DNA of 64,000 nt from Rhodococcus sp. X156 (lineage in GTDB: Bacteria; Actinomycetota; Actinomycetes; Mycobacteriales; Mycobacteriaceae): positions 2,637,001 to 2,701,000 of the forward strand of contig NZ_CP034766.1 of the NCBI RefSeq assembly GCF_004006015.1, given 5' to 3'. Position numbers and translations under genes: made by a program. This document shows positions 44,101 through 53,849 of this stretch, in pieces (position 1 is the first letter of the stretch; each line of letters starts with the position of its first letter). The notes under the pieces were generated by a model that had not been told where the DNA came from, made no database searches, and worked only from the letters and a program-made list of their open reading frames with translations.

Positions 44101-46294
44101 CGTTGACCTTATGCGTCTGTTGAACAACGCGCACCACGTCACCAAGGGCGAAGCCGGCCGACTCGTCCGCGAATGCTGCCTTCAGGCAGTCGTACGCGAA
44201 CGGTGTTTCCAGGACGGCCTCCACGGGGACGTCACTCCACCGGGGACCGTGCGCTGTCGCGAACGGCTTGAATTGCGAGAGCAATTCGACGAATTTTGGC
44301 GCAGGTCGAGCATCCGGCGCTTTCAGCAGTCCATTGCACGCGAGAGTGGCGGCCGATAGCGCCCACCGAGGAACGCCGCCTGCCTCCAGCAACTCGGTGG
44401 GGCTCTGCCCGCGAACGAGAAGGATGGCAGTCGCGTACCGCCGGACTTCCTCATGGGCGAACTCGGGACGGTCCCGATATGGACTCGCTGGCGCGACGAG
44501 GTGGTCCCGCCGCAGCGCATCGACCGCTGCAGGGTCGACTCCTGCCGCAGGTCCTCGGTCCTTGGGTAGTCGCATCGTTGACGCGGCCATGGCAAGCAAA
44601 GTCTGTTCACGAGCCTCCGCCGAACCGACACCGGGGCGACCATCGCCCCGGACAACTCTGCTCCACACCAATTGCAGGCATTCCCACTCACCCAGTGAGC
44701 TGACGGGCTCCAATCCGGTGCGTGCAAGCAAATCCAGCACAACGGGCCGTCGCAATAGCGAGTTCGCAGGTAGATTCCGCAGGACCGCACGCAGAAGGGG
44801 GATTCGGTCCGAGACGAGGGAGATGTCCTCGTCCCCCAGTGGCCTCATCATGAACGATGAGACCGACTTCGCGAACCCCAGTTCCACTTGTTCCCGCACG
44901 AAGCTCGATGCCACGTCAGACGTCACCGCGACAAGCCCGACACCCGCCGCGGCCGCCGCGAGCACCAAGTCCCTCAACAGACCGGCAGACTGCTCCAGAG
45001 CAGCATCAGCCGCGTCGATTGCTAAGATCCGACTAGGTGCCGACAGTTCTGAGAGCACGTCCTCCATGGACATCCCGAGGGCAGCACGCAGGTCCAAGCC
45101 CGACTGAGGCAGACCACGGAAGTTCACCACCACCGCTTCGAACTCCGCGGGGTTCGAGGCTTCTAACTCTGCTATAGCCGCCAACGTCAGTGCGCTCTTA
45201 CCGATGCCGGACTCACCCGATACCAACAGAGCCGACGCATGGGTACCCGCCTCGCGCACGGCATTAGCGAGCTTCTCGCGACGGTCGGCGAACGCGATCT
45301 CGGCCGACGCACCGGAGGACTCGTCACCGATGGTGGTCCGCACACCTGCGACGGCCACCTCACGGTGTTCACCAAGCATCGACCAAGCGATCCTGCTTCG
45401 AATTGCGGCCGCACCCAAGACCCCGTGGAGGTCACGGCGAAGCACCTTGAGGTCCACTACGGCGCCAGTAGCGTCGTAGCGGGTTGCCTCGATCTCGAGC
45501 CGGTTCCGAACAGCCACCCCGCTGGCGGCAGCCCAGGCCACGCTGTCCAGCAATGTCGCAGCCCTCGCGCGGTCACCCTCGTCCGGGCTCTGAACCGCGA
45601 AACAAAGCACGTGCAGCCGGCAAAGCAGCCGCCACGCCAGCCGCAGGACCTTTCCCGGCGAGGCGTCGGCTTCGACGACCTTCGCGACCATCTTCAAGAA
45701 TTGTTTCTGGCGATCACGCACCGCCTTGGGCCAGCGGCCATCGACGTCAATGGACTGTTGGAACGCCTCCGGGTCGACATGAGCACGCGCGATGTCGCAG
45801 AGCGACGCAAGCTGGTCCCACTGATTGGACCTCCCGGAAGTCGCGACGGCGACCTGATGAGTGCCTGTGTCGAACTTCTCGACCTCGGCGAGCAGCGACC
45901 CGACGAGCTTTACCGTCTTTTCATCGCTTTGGACGAAGTTCGGCGTTGCTCGACACGCCACGGCAAGCGTCACCTCGGCTGTCTCGTCACCACACTCGAC
46001 TAGAAGATCATCGACCGGGTGTGACGGACCCGTCTGAAATGACACCCTTCGCACCGGTAGCTCAGATCCCTCGGCGCGCCGGTCCCCGGCCAACATGCTG
46101 GCCAGGTAGACCGTCGCCACGCGATGCGCGAACGAAACTCCTCCACCGCCAGTCGCGTAGGTGCTCGAACCCCGCTCGGTCTCACCGGCGGCCACTACGC
46201 CGGCCATGCCGCCCGCATCCTGAGCAGCAACTGACGCAGGCGTCCCTTCCCCTTTGGATCCAACGGCATCGTCTGGCGCAATGGGCTCGTTCAT
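41195..46294 (-). CDS. Large STAND-type NTPase, Avs-like antiviral candidate
   Basis: A 1699-residue single protein. The N-terminal ~55-150 region (ATVYLASMLAG, VSFQTGPSHPVDDLLVECG, VTLAVACRATPNF, QSDEKTVKLVGSLL) resembles the first strands of Cap4/Mrr-like PD-(D/E)xK domains, but the usual E-x-K is not evident. The P-loop GESGIGKS is at 360-367 and Walker B ILAIDAAD at 423-430, followed by a winged-helix-like region. About 1000 residues of helical, Trp-rich sequence follow, as in STAND sensor arms. ATG 46294 has GAGGAA upstream. It stands alone in lower-GC DNA near a tRNA. No named family match can be claimed. Confidence 0.7.
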   Translation of the reverse strand: MNEPIAPDDAVGSKGEGTPASVAAQDAGGMAGVVAAGETERGSSTYATGGGGVSFAHRVATVYLASMLAGDRRAEGSELPVRRVSFQTGPSHPVDDLLVECGDETAEVTLAVACRATPNFVQSDEKTVKLVGSLLAEVEKFDTGTHQVAVATSGRSNQWDQLASLCDIARAHVDPEAFQQSIDVDGRWPKAVRDRQKQFLKMVAKVVEADASPGKVLRLAWRLLCRLHVLCFAVQSPDEGDRARAATLLDSVAWAAASGVAVRNRLEIEATRYDATGAVVDLKVLRRDLHGVLGAAAIRSRIAWSMLGEHREVAVAGVRTTIGDESSGASAEIAFADRREKLANAVREAGTHASALLVSGESGIGKSALTLAAIAELEASNPAEFEAVVVNFRGLPQSGLDLRAALGMSMEDVLSELSAPSRILAIDAADAALEQSAGLLRDLVLAAAAAGVGLVAVTSDVASSFVREQVELGFAKSVSSFMMRPLGDEDISLVSDRIPLLRAVLRNLPANSLLRRPVVLDLLARTGLEPVSSLGEWECLQLVWSRVVRGDGRPGVGSAEAREQTLLAMAASTMRLPKDRGPAAGVDPAAVDALRRDHLVAPASPYRDRPEFAHEEVRRYATAILLVRGQSPTELLEAGGVPRWALSAATLACNGLLKAPDARPAPKFVELLSQFKPFATAHGPRWSDVPVEAVLETPFAYDCLKAAFADESAGFALGDVVRVVQQTHKVNGLVDPVISNPVIQVLLDYEKPWDVSKESFELLADWLQTLSLADVPAKDSLRTRLRVQLLAYWQAHPPLDTSGDDLPQWTTQRRRRRRELDYHLTKEKFVETLALLGPDIDDAVEACFQAIAVDAPAFLAPAVDSPLSARALAQKSPDLLATLMEAYYIDDEHSWHLDEGVREHQGRWSGIGAPFFRYDFGGFWQLFRTAPVRTSVRVLNNILNSGAQARIATLSRLVPRDLFAGPVDILDNDAGGEIENGADEERGAVLNLDGNARFYVGDSAVWSWYRGTSIGPYAAMSALQAMERLADSWLSQGASPRGVVEELLTGCENLAIPGMLFGLLTRHVENVGSELDPFLAEPAVWKLEFARRTGEYSGPRAMTPGLANLGRRNWTAREVAAWLIINGGEERTEALKEVAEKLVENGDRLGFSEELTKNWAVCLDADRYRIAQHGEEYYIEVEQPPELQAIQESRVAYQQLVQTSMRLQNRYWGSAKHDAKYVPPTSEEIAADLAAGRALLESDGDPIPSGSVDAVAHVVRAAVERAAAGDMDALGDEASFATNLVIDIALSFEEAEDQRREDQYFEIGADRAVAKALPAFLTQALAAPLEVAGRSAEEVVKAGLAMASKAPLESRLHLARGCDVVWAAPCVGAPCIHRIALNWLLQTARIAEIGPWDQDAQRRSNVRILGNVAERLQELPGDSIDIAVLDAAVRGFGAAASTDHCCSHDAAKFLAVFLDIERRAMVTQAGEGWTADNRGAHTLVAARALLEGFAANGNAGPVLEQLDVLRADVGLMSNFLHGLAAVGAENERLAEAARGVWPTLLRHAVGYANDDPSPYRDHHWGDWAAAALLPDPLPWTQGLYNEIVDEPINWVRAEDLIEAVDDWLSIARGEAKCVDALVATLRKLPAEVQVTKGIRWVADLCIEDGLVTVNQSWLSNSWLKETYSAADEHGKLDDWQRLVDSLVVAGNEGLAPYSR

Positions 46295-46742
46295 GTGTTC
46301 CTCAGACGTCGTGCTCGCAATAGTCGGACGCCTGACCGTAGCGGTGCGCCACGGTCGGGGCGCCACGGACGGGGCGCAGCCGCGGGCTGCGTCCTAAGAG
46401 CGCTGAGCGCTGGGCATGCGCGCGCCTTCCTGGTCCGGGTAGGCGAGTCACATGTGCGCGCGCTGCGGGAACTTCCCGGCCCCCAGCCTGCCCCTGGGAT
46501 GCTCTGCGCGTGCGCCTGGCAGCAGGTCAACGATCCTCCGCTAAGCAACCCTCCGGTCGTTAGCGGCGGTCAGACCTGATGCGCGGGCTATGACCACGTG
46601 CTCGATGAATTGGCTCGTACCAAAGACAATCGAGCCGCGTTCGACGCGAGTCCAGATAGAAGGAGTGCGGGATGAGGCCTTTGCGGTTCACGCAAACCGG
46701 CTCCGACGCAGCGTTTCCGCTGGTCAGAGCCGGTTATCTCGG
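46295..46742. other. Intergenic stretch between the STAND gene and tRNA-Pro
   Basis: No gene with coding character. It contains an inverted repeat AACCGGCTC (46695-46703) / GAGCCGGTT (46727-46735), which could end transcription of the tRNA, since it lies just past the tRNA 3' end. No integrase gene or duplicated tRNA 3' end was found here. Confidence 0.45.
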
Positions 46743-46816
<74 letters not shown>

Positions 46817-47025
46817 AACACGCTCTTGCGAGCGCCGTAGAGAAGGTTACCGCAGCCCTCCCCCAGACAACGAACCGGCTGGTCACAGGCCCGCGGGCGG
46901 CCCCAGCAGCCGCCCAGAAGGTAGCGCTGCGTAGTTGTTCACCACCGCGTCGTCAACCGCCTTACGATCCGTCGCACTCGTCACTGCGAGCAAAGCCATT
47001 GTGCGACAGCGGAAGAGAGGTCGGG

Positions 47026-47370
47026 ATGAACCCCGAGGTCACCGAGTACGTCCAGCAGCGGGCGGCCTGGCAGTCCGAGATCTGCGAGCGCCTGCGCTAC
47101 CTCGTGCAGGAGGTCATCCCGCAGGCGGAGGAGCGCCTCTGGCACGGCAAGCCGTACTACATCAAGAACGGCTGGGAGGCCGCCGACATCGAGGCCTTGG
47201 CCGACGCGGTGCGCTTCACCCTCTACAACGCCCAGGACGTGGAGGTCATCGAGGGGGTCACCCAGCCGCTGGGCAGCGGCGAGCGCAAGGCCGCCGAGAT
47301 CCACCAGGGCGACGACGTCGACTACACCCTGCTGGGTGAGCTGCTGGCCCGCACCAGCTCCGGCCTGTAG
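47026..47370 (+). CDS. DUF1801 (YdhG-like) protein
   Basis: A 114-residue protein with the DUF1801 pattern: QSEICERLRYLVQEVIPQAEERLWHGKPYYIKNG, then IEALADAVRFTLYNAQDVEV and the IHQGDDVDY segment. AGAGAGG lies 6-12 bases upstream of ATG 47026. Related proteins have an iron-chaperone-frataxin-like fold. Function here unknown. Confidence 0.8.
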   Translation: MNPEVTEYVQQRAAWQSEICERLRYLVQEVIPQAEERLWHGKPYYIKNGWEAADIEALADAVRFTLYNAQDVEVIEGVTQPLGSGERKAAEIHQGDDVDYTLLGELLARTSSGL

Positions 47371-47415
47371 TCAGGTCGAAGCAGCACGGGCCAGCAACAG
47401 GGTGAACCAGCGAGG

Positions 47416-48837
47416 TCAGCGCTTCTTGCGGTCGCGCTTCTCCCGCACGCGCACGTTCACCCGCACCGGGCTCCCCGTGAAGTCGAACGTCTCGCGCAGC
47501 TTGCGCTCCAGGAAGCGGCGGTAGCCGGCCTCCAGGAAGCCCGTGGTGAACAGCACGAACGTCGGCGGCCGGGTGGCCGCCTGCGTCGCGAACAGCACCC
47601 GGGGCAGCCGTCCCCCGCGCATCGGCGGCGGCGTCGCGGCCACCACCTCCGACAGCCAGGTGTTCAGCTGCCCGGTGGGGATGCGCTTGTCCCACGACTC
47701 CAGCGACTGCCGCAGCGCCGGCACCAGCTTGGCGATGCTGCGCCCGGTCATCGCGGAGATGTTCACCCGCTGCGCCCACGGCACCCGGGCCAGGTCGCGG
47801 TCGATCTCCCGCTCCAGCATGTGCCGGCGGTCCTCGTCCACCAGGTCCCACTTGTTGAACGCCAGCACCAGCGCGCGCCCGGCGTCGGAGACCATGCTCA
47901 GCACCCGCAGGTCCTGTTCGCTGATGGGCTCGGAGGCGTCGATCAGCAGCACCGCCACCTCAGCCGCCTCGATGGCCGAGCGGGTGCGCAGCGAGGCGTA
48001 GAACTCCGCGCCGCTGGCGTGGCTCACGCGCTTGCGCAGCCCCGCGGTGTCCACGAAGCGCCACACCTGCCCGCCCAGCTCCACCAGCGAGTCCACCGGG
48101 TCCACCGTGGTGCCGGCGACGTCGTGCACCACCGCGCGCTCGTCGCCGGAGAGCTTGTTGATCAGGCTGGACTTGCCCACGTTGGGCTTGCCCACCAGCG
48201 CCACCCGGCGCGGGCCCACCACGGGGTCGCTCTCCCGCGGGGTGTGCGGCAGCACCGCCAGGATCTCGTCCAGCAGGTCACCGGTGCCGCGGCCGTGCGT
48301 GGCGCTCACCGGGTACGGCTGGCCCAGCCCCAGCGACCACAGTGCGGCCGCCTCGCTCTCGGTGCGCTCGTCGTCCACCTTGTTGGCGGCCAGCAGCACG
48401 GGGATCTTGCCGCGCCGCAGCACCCGGGCCACGGCCTCGTCGGTAGCGGTGGCGCCGACAACGGCGTCCACCACCAGCAGCACCGCGTCGGCGGTCTTCA
48501 TGGCCATCTCGGCCTGCGCGGCCACCGACTTCTGCAGCCCCTTGGCGTCGGGCTCCCAGCCGCCGGTGTCCTGCACGGTGAAGCGCCGGCCGTTCCAGCT
48601 GGCGTCGTAGGACACCCGGTCGCGGGTGACGCCGGGCACGTCCTGCACCACGGCCTCACGGCGGCCGATGATGCGGTTGACCAGCGTGGACTTGCCGACG
48701 TTCGGCCGTCCGACCACCGCCAGGGTGGGGACTGCCTCGTCTGGGCCGTGCTCGTCGCCGAAGTCCTCGGCGGCCACCTCCCAGTCGGTCTCGTCCAGCC
48801 AGATGCCGTCTCCGGAGACCAGGCCCTCCTCGCTCAC
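47416..48837 (-). CDS. der: Ribosome-assembly GTPase Der (EngA)
   Basis: A 473-residue double GTPase that matures the 50S subunit. G-domain 1 has [14 protein letters not shown] (about 42-55) and NKVD; G-domain 2 has [14 protein letters not shown] (about 216-229), DTAG and NKWD. A KH-like C-terminal domain ends in a basic [11 protein letters not shown] tail. An N-terminal acidic extension of ~35 residues is typical of actinobacteria. The GTG start overlaps the cmk stop (GTGA). Confidence 0.96.
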   Translation of the reverse strand: MSEEGLVSGDGIWLDETDWEVAAEDFGDEHGPDEAVPTLAVVGRPNVGKSTLVNRIIGRREAVVQDVPGVTRDRVSYDASWNGRRFTVQDTGGWEPDAKGLQKSVAAQAEMAMKTADAVLLVVDAVVGATATDEAVARVLRRGKIPVLLAANKVDDERTESEAAALWSLGLGQPYPVSATHGRGTGDLLDEILAVLPHTPRESDPVVGPRRVALVGKPNVGKSSLINKLSGDERAVVHDVAGTTVDPVDSLVELGGQVWRFVDTAGLRKRVSHASGAEFYASLRTRSAIEAAEVAVLLIDASEPISEQDLRVLSMVSDAGRALVLAFNKWDLVDEDRRHMLEREIDRDLARVPWAQRVNISAMTGRSIAKLVPALRQSLESWDKRIPTGQLNTWLSEVVAATPPPMRGGRLPRVLFATQAATRPPTFVLFTTGFLEAGYRRFLERKLRETFDFTGSPVRVNVRVREKRDRKKR

Positions 48838-49529
48838 TGTGTTGCTCCTTCTGTTCGGCTCGTCGATGCCACCAGGGCACGGAGCCGGGTGAGTACCTCG
48901 TCGATGCTGTGTCCACTGGTGTCCACGGTGACGGCGTCCTCGGCGGGACGCAGCGGCGACGTGGCCCGGGTGGAGTCCAGGTGGTCGCGGCGCTGGACGT
49001 CGGCCAGCACCGCCTCGTAGTCGCTGGGCCGGCCCTCGGCGGCGTCCTGCTTGGCCCGGCGCTGCGCGCGGTCCTCCGCCGAGGCGGTCAGGTACACCTT
49101 CAGGTCGGCGTCGGGCAGCACCACGGTGCCGATGTCGCGGCCCTCCACCACCATGCCGTGCGGGGCCTGGCGGACGATCTCCCGCTGCAGCGCCACCAGC
49201 CGCACGCGCAGCGCGGGCACGGCGGAGACCGCCGACACCGCCTGCGTCACCGCGGCACCGCGAATCTCCGCGGAGACGTCCTCGTCACCGAGCTGCACCG
49301 TGGGGTGGGCGGGGTCGGTGCCCGAGCGCAGCGCCAGCGTGGTGGTGGCGGCGTCGATCGCGTCCGGGTCACCCAGGTCGACGTGCGCGCGCAGCACCTG
49401 CAGGGTGGCCGTGCGGTACATCGCCCCGGTGTCCAGGTACTGCGCACCCAGGTCGGTGGCCAGGCGCCGCGCCACGGTGGACTTGCCGGTGCCGGAGGGG
49501 CCGTCCATGGCGATGACGGGACCGCTCAC
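48834..49529 (-). CDS. cmk: Cytidylate kinase
   Basis: Phosphorylates (d)CMP to (d)CDP. A 231-residue P-loop kinase: [15 protein letters not shown] (about 10-24), [11 protein letters not shown] in the NMP-binding domain, [22 protein letters not shown], and a lid with AQRRAKQD. Its GTG overlaps the rluB stop. It complements pyrG in the same block for CTP supply. Confidence 0.96.
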   Translation of the reverse strand: MSGPVIAMDGPSGTGKSTVARRLATDLGAQYLDTGAMYRTATLQVLRAHVDLGDPDAIDAATTTLALRSGTDPAHPTVQLGDEDVSAEIRGAAVTQAVSAVSAVPALRVRLVALQREIVRQAPHGMVVEGRDIGTVVLPDADLKVYLTASAEDRAQRRAKQDAAEGRPSDYEAVLADVQRRDHLDSTRATSPLRPAEDAVTVDTSGHSIDEVLTRLRALVASTSRTEGATQ

Positions 49530-50296
49530 AGGCCGACCACCTTGTACAGGCCGGCGACCTCGCCGCGGTTGAGCACGCGCAGCGAGCCGGGGCGCTGCTC
49601 ACCCAGCTTGAGCGGGCCGATGTCGGTGCGCACCAGGCGGCGCACCGGGTGGCCCACGGCCTCCAGCATGTTGCGGACGATGTGCTTGCGGCCCTCGTGC
49701 AGGACCACCTTCACCAGCGCCTTGCCCTCCCACACGTCCACCACGCCGAAGTAGTCGACCTTGGCCGGACCGTCCTCCAGCTCCACGCCCTCGCGCAGGC
49801 GCTTGCCCACGTCCTTGGCGATGGGGGCGTCGATGTCGGCCAGGTAGGTCTTGGGCACCTCGTAGGACGGGTGCATCAGCCTGTGCGCAAGGTCACCGTC
49901 GTTGGTGAGCAGCAGCAGGCCCTCGGTGTCGGCGTCCAGGCGCCCGACGTGGAACAGCCGCTGCCCGGCGGCCACCCGCTCGGCCACCAGGTCGCCCACG
50001 CAGGGGCGGCCCAGGTCGTCGCTCATGGTCGACTGCATGCCCTTGGGCTTGTTCAGCGCCAGGTGCACCAGGTCCTCGGTGACCATCACCCGCTCGCCGT
50101 CCACCTTCACGATGGCGTTGCGGGGATCGATGCGGCGGCCCTGCGTGGTCACGGTCTTGCCGTCGACCTCGACGCGCCCCTCGGCGATCATCTCCTCGGC
50201 CGCGCGTCGGGAGGCAATACCGGCCTGGGCCAGCACCTTCTGCAGCCGGATGCCGCGGGGGTCGATCTGGTCGTTCTCGTGCTCAGGCATTCTCAT
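49526..50296 (-). CDS. rluB: 23S rRNA pseudouridine synthase RluB-type
   Basis: A 256-residue RsuA/RluB-family synthase. An S4 RNA-binding domain ([28 protein letters not shown], about 19-46) precedes the catalytic domain with the Asp in [18 protein letters not shown] and the late [18 protein letters not shown] motif. Start ATG 50296; a second Met is two codons in. It overlaps the scpB end. RsuA is a close relative, but the synteny favours RluB. Confidence 0.93.
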   Translation of the reverse strand: MRMPEHENDQIDPRGIRLQKVLAQAGIASRRAAEEMIAEGRVEVDGKTVTTQGRRIDPRNAIVKVDGERVMVTEDLVHLALNKPKGMQSTMSDDLGRPCVGDLVAERVAAGQRLFHVGRLDADTEGLLLLTNDGDLAHRLMHPSYEVPKTYLADIDAPIAKDVGKRLREGVELEDGPAKVDYFGVVDVWEGKALVKVVLHEGRKHIVRNMLEAVGHPVRRLVRTDIGPLKLGEQRPGSLRVLNRGEVAGLYKVVGL

Positions 50297-50888
50297 CCAT
50301 GTCGATCAGGTCCACTTCGGGAAGCAATGGCGCCAGCGGAGGCAGCTCCGCCAGCGACGACAGCCCGAGTCGCTCCAGGAACAGCTCGGTCGTCGAGTAC
50401 AGGGTCGCGTGGGTGTCCGCGTCGATGCCGGCCTCGGTCAGCAGACCGCGCGCCAGCAAGGTACGTACCACACCGTCCACGTTCACCCCCCGCACCGCAG
50501 CGATGCGGGCACGGGTCAGGGGTTGACGGTATGCCACCACTGCCAAGGTCTCCAAAGCCGCTCGAGTCAGGCGGCTGCGGGCACCGTCGAGCAGCAGCCG
50601 CTCCACGTAGGGGGCGTGCACGTCGCGGGTGAACAGTCGCCATCCATCTCCGATTCTACGGAGGTCCATCCCGCTGCCCCGGGCGGTGAGCGCCGCCGCC
50701 ATCCGCTCCAGGCTCGCGCGCACCCGCTCGGCCGGCTCCTGCACCGCCGAGGCCAGCACCTGCTCCGACGCCGGGGCGTCCACCACCAGCAGCAGCGCCT
50801 CCAGCGCCGACTCCAGCTCCTGCTCGTCCAGGCCCTGCTCGTCCAGGCCCTGGTCCTCGGACAGATCGTCGTGCTCGGGGGTGCTCAC
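50283..50888 (-). CDS. scpB: Segregation and condensation protein B
   Basis: A 201-residue kleisin-interacting subunit of the SMC-ScpAB condensin. Two winged helices: the first from ESALEALLLVVDAPASEQVLAS, the second from RAALETLAVVAYRQPLTRARIAAVRGVNVDGVVRTLLARGLL, the signature of ScpB. An acidic N-terminal lead with GLDEQGLDEQ precedes them. The GTG start overlaps the scpA stop (GTGA); earlier in-frame codons lie inside scpA. Confidence 0.95.
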   Translation of the reverse strand: MSTPEHDDLSEDQGLDEQGLDEQELESALEALLLVVDAPASEQVLASAVQEPAERVRASLERMAAALTARGSGMDLRRIGDGWRLFTRDVHAPYVERLLLDGARSRLTRAALETLAVVAYRQPLTRARIAAVRGVNVDGVVRTLLARGLLTEAGIDADTHATLYSTTELFLERLGLSSLAELPPLAPLLPEVDLIDMDENA

Positions 50889-51739
50889 CCGTAGTCCTCT
50901 CCCAGCTCGTCCACGGTCACCACGGCCTGCCCCGACCACTGCACCAGCAGCGGGCCCAGCGCCTCGTCCTGGTCGAAGATCACCGCCGCCTCCCGGTACA
51001 GCTCCAGCAGCGCCAGGAACCGGGCCACCACCTGCACCGTGGACTCGCAGTCGGCCACCAGCTCCCCGAACGCCGTCCACCGCTGCCCGCCCGCCGCGCG
51101 CAGGCGCTCCAGCAGCAGCGCCGCCTGCTCGGGCACCGACACCTGCGGGGTGTGCAGGTGCGCCAGGCTGACCTCCGGCGGCGGTGGTGCGGGGCGGAAC
51201 ACCGCGGCGGCCACCTCGGCGAAGCGCTGCGGGTCCACGCCCAGCAGCACCTCCGGCAGCAGCGCCGAGAAGCGGTCCTCCAGCGCCACCGAGCGGGGGT
51301 AGCGGCGCAGCGCGGCCCGCTCCAGCTCGGCGAACATCGCGGCGACCTGCTTGTAGGCGCGGTACTGCAGCAGCCGGGCGAAGATCAGGTCGCGGGCCTC
51401 CAGCAGGGCCAGGTCCTCAGCGTTCTCCACGTCACCGGCGGGCAGCAGCCGGGCGGTCTTGAGGTCCAGCAGCGTGGCGGCCACCACCAGGAACTCGGTG
51501 GTCTCCTCCAGCCCGGCCCGCTCGCCGAGCAGCCGGGTGTGGGCGATGAAGTCGTCGGTCACCTGGTGCAGCGCCACCTCGGTGACGTCCATCCGCCGCT
51601 GCGTGATCAGCTGCAGCAGCAGGTCGAACGGGCCCTCGAAGTTGGTCAGCCGCACCGTGAACGGGGCGGTGGAGCCGGGCCGAGCACCGACGCCGGGCTC
51701 GGGCGCCACGTCCCGCAGCTGCCCGAGGTCGGTGCTCAC
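50885..51739 (-). CDS. scpA: Segregation and condensation protein A (kleisin)
   Basis: A 284-residue kleisin bridging the SMC heads. The N-terminal helical domain has FEGPFDLLLQLITQRRMDVTEVALHQVTDDFIAH (about 36-69), then FLVVAATLLDLKTARLLP, an acidic linker and a C-terminal winged helix (LFRP to FLALLELYREAAVIFDQ). GTG start; five bases from the ParA gene upstream. Forms an operon with scpB, rluB, cmk and der. Confidence 0.95.
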   Translation of the reverse strand: MSTDLGQLRDVAPEPGVGARPGSTAPFTVRLTNFEGPFDLLLQLITQRRMDVTEVALHQVTDDFIAHTRLLGERAGLEETTEFLVVAATLLDLKTARLLPAGDVENAEDLALLEARDLIFARLLQYRAYKQVAAMFAELERAALRRYPRSVALEDRFSALLPEVLLGVDPQRFAEVAAAVFRPAPPPPEVSLAHLHTPQVSVPEQAALLLERLRAAGGQRWTAFGELVADCESTVQVVARFLALLELYREAAVIFDQDEALGPLLVQWSGQAVVTVDELGEDYG

Positions 51740-51743
51740 GGTC

Positions 51744-52640
51744 TCACCGAGCGATGACCTCGCGGGCCAGCTGGCGGTAGGCCGCCGCGCCGGGCGAGCT
51801 GGAGGCCCAGGTGAGGATGGACTCCCCCGCCACCGAGGTCTCCGGGAACTTGACCGTCCGGTTGATCACCGTGTCGTAGACGGTGTCACCGAACACCTCC
51901 ACCACGCGGGACATGATCTCCCGGGCGTGCAGGGTGCGGGCGTCGAACATGGTCACCAAGATCCCGGACAGCACCAGCCGCGGGTTGAGCCGGTCGCGGA
52001 CCTTCTCCATGGTGTCGTTGAGCAGCGCCAGCCCGCGCAGGCTGAAGTACGCGCACTCCATCGGGATGACCACGCCGTCGGCGCAGGCCAGCGCGTTCAC
52101 GGTGAGCAGGCCCAGCGAGGGCTGGCAGTCGATGAGGATGTAGTCGTAGCGGTCGACCACCTGGCGCATCACGCGGCCCAGGGTCTGCTCGCGGCCCACC
52201 TCGTTGACCAGCTGGATCTCCGCGGCGGAGAGGTCGATGTTGCTGGGCAGCAGGTCGACGCCCTCGATCTTGGTCTGCACCAGCACGTCGTCCACGGCGG
52301 CGCGCGGCTCCACCAGCAGGTTGTGCACGGTGAGGTCGAGGTCGTGGTGGGCCAGGCCGAGGCCCGCCGACAGCGCGCCCTGCGGATCGAGGTCCACCAG
52401 CAGCACCTTGCGGCCACACTCCGCCAGCGCAGCACCCAGGTTGATGGTGGACGTGGTCTTGCCGACGCCACCCTTCTGGTTGCACATGGCCAGCACGGTG
52501 GCCGGGCCGTGGCTGCTCAGCGGCGGCGGCTCGGGGATCTCGCGGCGCGGGCGGCCGGTGGGACCGAGCGGGACGTCGGCGCCCGTCGCGTCGGACGCCT
52601 GAGGAGCTGCCCCCGGGGGGTTGGCCTGCGGTGTCGACAC
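51744..52640 (-). CDS. ParA/Soj-family chromosome-partitioning ATPase
   Basis: A 298-residue deviant-Walker ATPase. After a Pro/Ala-rich ~45-residue tail it shows CNQKGGVGKTTSTINL with the signature lysine, VLLVDLDPQGALS, IDCQPSLGLLTVNAL and FDARTLHAREI. The position next to scpAB matches mycobacterial Rv1708, a second ParA-like protein distinct from the oriC ParAB pair. Start GTG 52640 has only a weak GGGCAGG upstream; a TAGGCT -10-like element near 52690 gives a ~40-base leader. Confidence 0.9.
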   Translation of the reverse strand: MSTPQANPPGAAPQASDATGADVPLGPTGRPRREIPEPPPLSSHGPATVLAMCNQKGGVGKTTSTINLGAALAECGRKVLLVDLDPQGALSAGLGLAHHDLDLTVHNLLVEPRAAVDDVLVQTKIEGVDLLPSNIDLSAAEIQLVNEVGREQTLGRVMRQVVDRYDYILIDCQPSLGLLTVNALACADGVVIPMECAYFSLRGLALLNDTMEKVRDRLNPRLVLSGILVTMFDARTLHAREIMSRVVEVFGDTVYDTVINRTVKFPETSVAGESILTWASSSPGAAAYRQLAREVIAR

Positions 52641-52805
52641 GGTGGGGTGCCTGCCCTTCGCTGTTGCAGTGCGGCGTTGTTGCCGGCACGAGCCTAGGAG
52701 TCGATGGTGTGCGCAAGCAACGCGCCCCGCCCACGGGACGCCGCATTCGTGCCGGTACACCGCGCTCTGGAGCCCTGGCGGAGGTTGCGGGCTGCCCTGC
52801 CGGGC

Positions 52806-53759
52806 CTAGCGGGCGCGGGGGTGCGCGCCGGCCCACACCTCGCGCAGCCCGTCCACCGTCACCATCGTGTAGACCTGCGTGGTGGTCACCGAGGCGTGAC
52901 CCAGCAGCTCCTGCACCACCCGGACGTCGGCGCCGCCGTCGAGCAGGTGGGTGGCGAAGGAGTGCCGCAGGGTGTGCGGGGAGACGTCGGTGGTGATGCC
53001 GGCGCGCTCGGCGGCGGTCTGCAGCACCTGCCACGCGCTCTGCCGGGACAGCCGGCCGCCGCGGGCGTTGAGGAACAGCGCGGGCCCGGCCCGGGAGATC
53101 AGCGCCGGGCGCCCCCGCACCAGGTAGGACTGCAGCGCGTCCAGGGCAGGGCGGCCCACCGGCACCAGCCGCTGCTTGCCGCCCTTGCCCGCCAGCACCA
53201 CGGTGCGCGACTCGGTGTCCACGTCGTCCACGTCCAGGCCCACCGCCTCGGAGATGCGGGCGCCGGTGGAGTACAGCAGCTCCAGCAGCGCCCGGTCGCG
53301 CAGCTGGCGGGGTCCGGCCGCCTCCCCCGAGCCACTCGCGGCGTCCAGCAGGGCCAGCACCTGGTCCACCGCCAGCGCCTTGGGCAGCCGCTTGGGCCCG
53401 CTGGGCGGGCGCACCTCCCGGGCCACGTCCACGGTGGTGATGCCCTCGCTGGCGGCGAAGCGGTGCAGCCCCCGGGCGGCCACCAGCGCCCGGGCGGCGG
53501 AGGAGGCGGCCAGCGGCGGCACCCCGTGCTCGGCGTCGCCGGTGCGCAGCGCGCGGACGAAGGCGGTGACGTCCTGCTCCTGCACCGCGGCGAGGTCGGT
53601 GACGTCGCGGTTGGCCAGGTGCTGGCAGTACCGGCGCAGGTCGCGGCGGTAGGACTCCAAGGTGTTGCGGGCGCTGCCGCGCTCCACCGCCAGGTGGTCC
53701 AGGTAGGTCTGCACCTGGACGGTGAGGGGAGCGGACGGTTCGGGCACGGCGCTCAGCAT
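52806..53759 (-). CDS. xerD: Tyrosine recombinase XerD
   Basis: A 317-residue site-specific recombinase for resolving chromosome dimers at dif, with FtsK and XerC. The N-terminal SAM-like domain ([29 protein letters not shown]) is followed by catalytic residues R168 (TGARISE), K192 (AGKGGKQR), H262/R265 ([12 protein letters not shown]), H288 (LLGHAS) and Y297 (VYT). ATG 53759 has GTGGAGAGG upstream. Its place beside parA/scpAB matches mycobacterial synteny and argues for housekeeping XerD, not a mobile integrase. Confidence 0.95.
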   Translation of the reverse strand: MLSAVPEPSAPLTVQVQTYLDHLAVERGSARNTLESYRRDLRRYCQHLANRDVTDLAAVQEQDVTAFVRALRTGDAEHGVPPLAASSAARALVAARGLHRFAASEGITTVDVAREVRPPSGPKRLPKALAVDQVLALLDAASGSGEAAGPRQLRDRALLELLYSTGARISEAVGLDVDDVDTESRTVVLAGKGGKQRLVPVGRPALDALQSYLVRGRPALISRAGPALFLNARGGRLSRQSAWQVLQTAAERAGITTDVSPHTLRHSFATHLLDGGADVRVVQELLGHASVTTTQVYTMVTVDGLREVWAGAHPRAR

Positions 53760-53849
53760 CCTCTCCACCTGGCTCACCTGGGGCGACCCACCCTGCGCGC
53801 GTCGGAACTGCAACCCCCTCAGTGGCTTTGACCACGATATTGTGCGCAC

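Noticed and set aside
52806-53759. XerD-type recombinase as integrase of a mobile element
   Set aside because: Synteny with parA, scpAB and pyrG marks it as the housekeeping recombinase.
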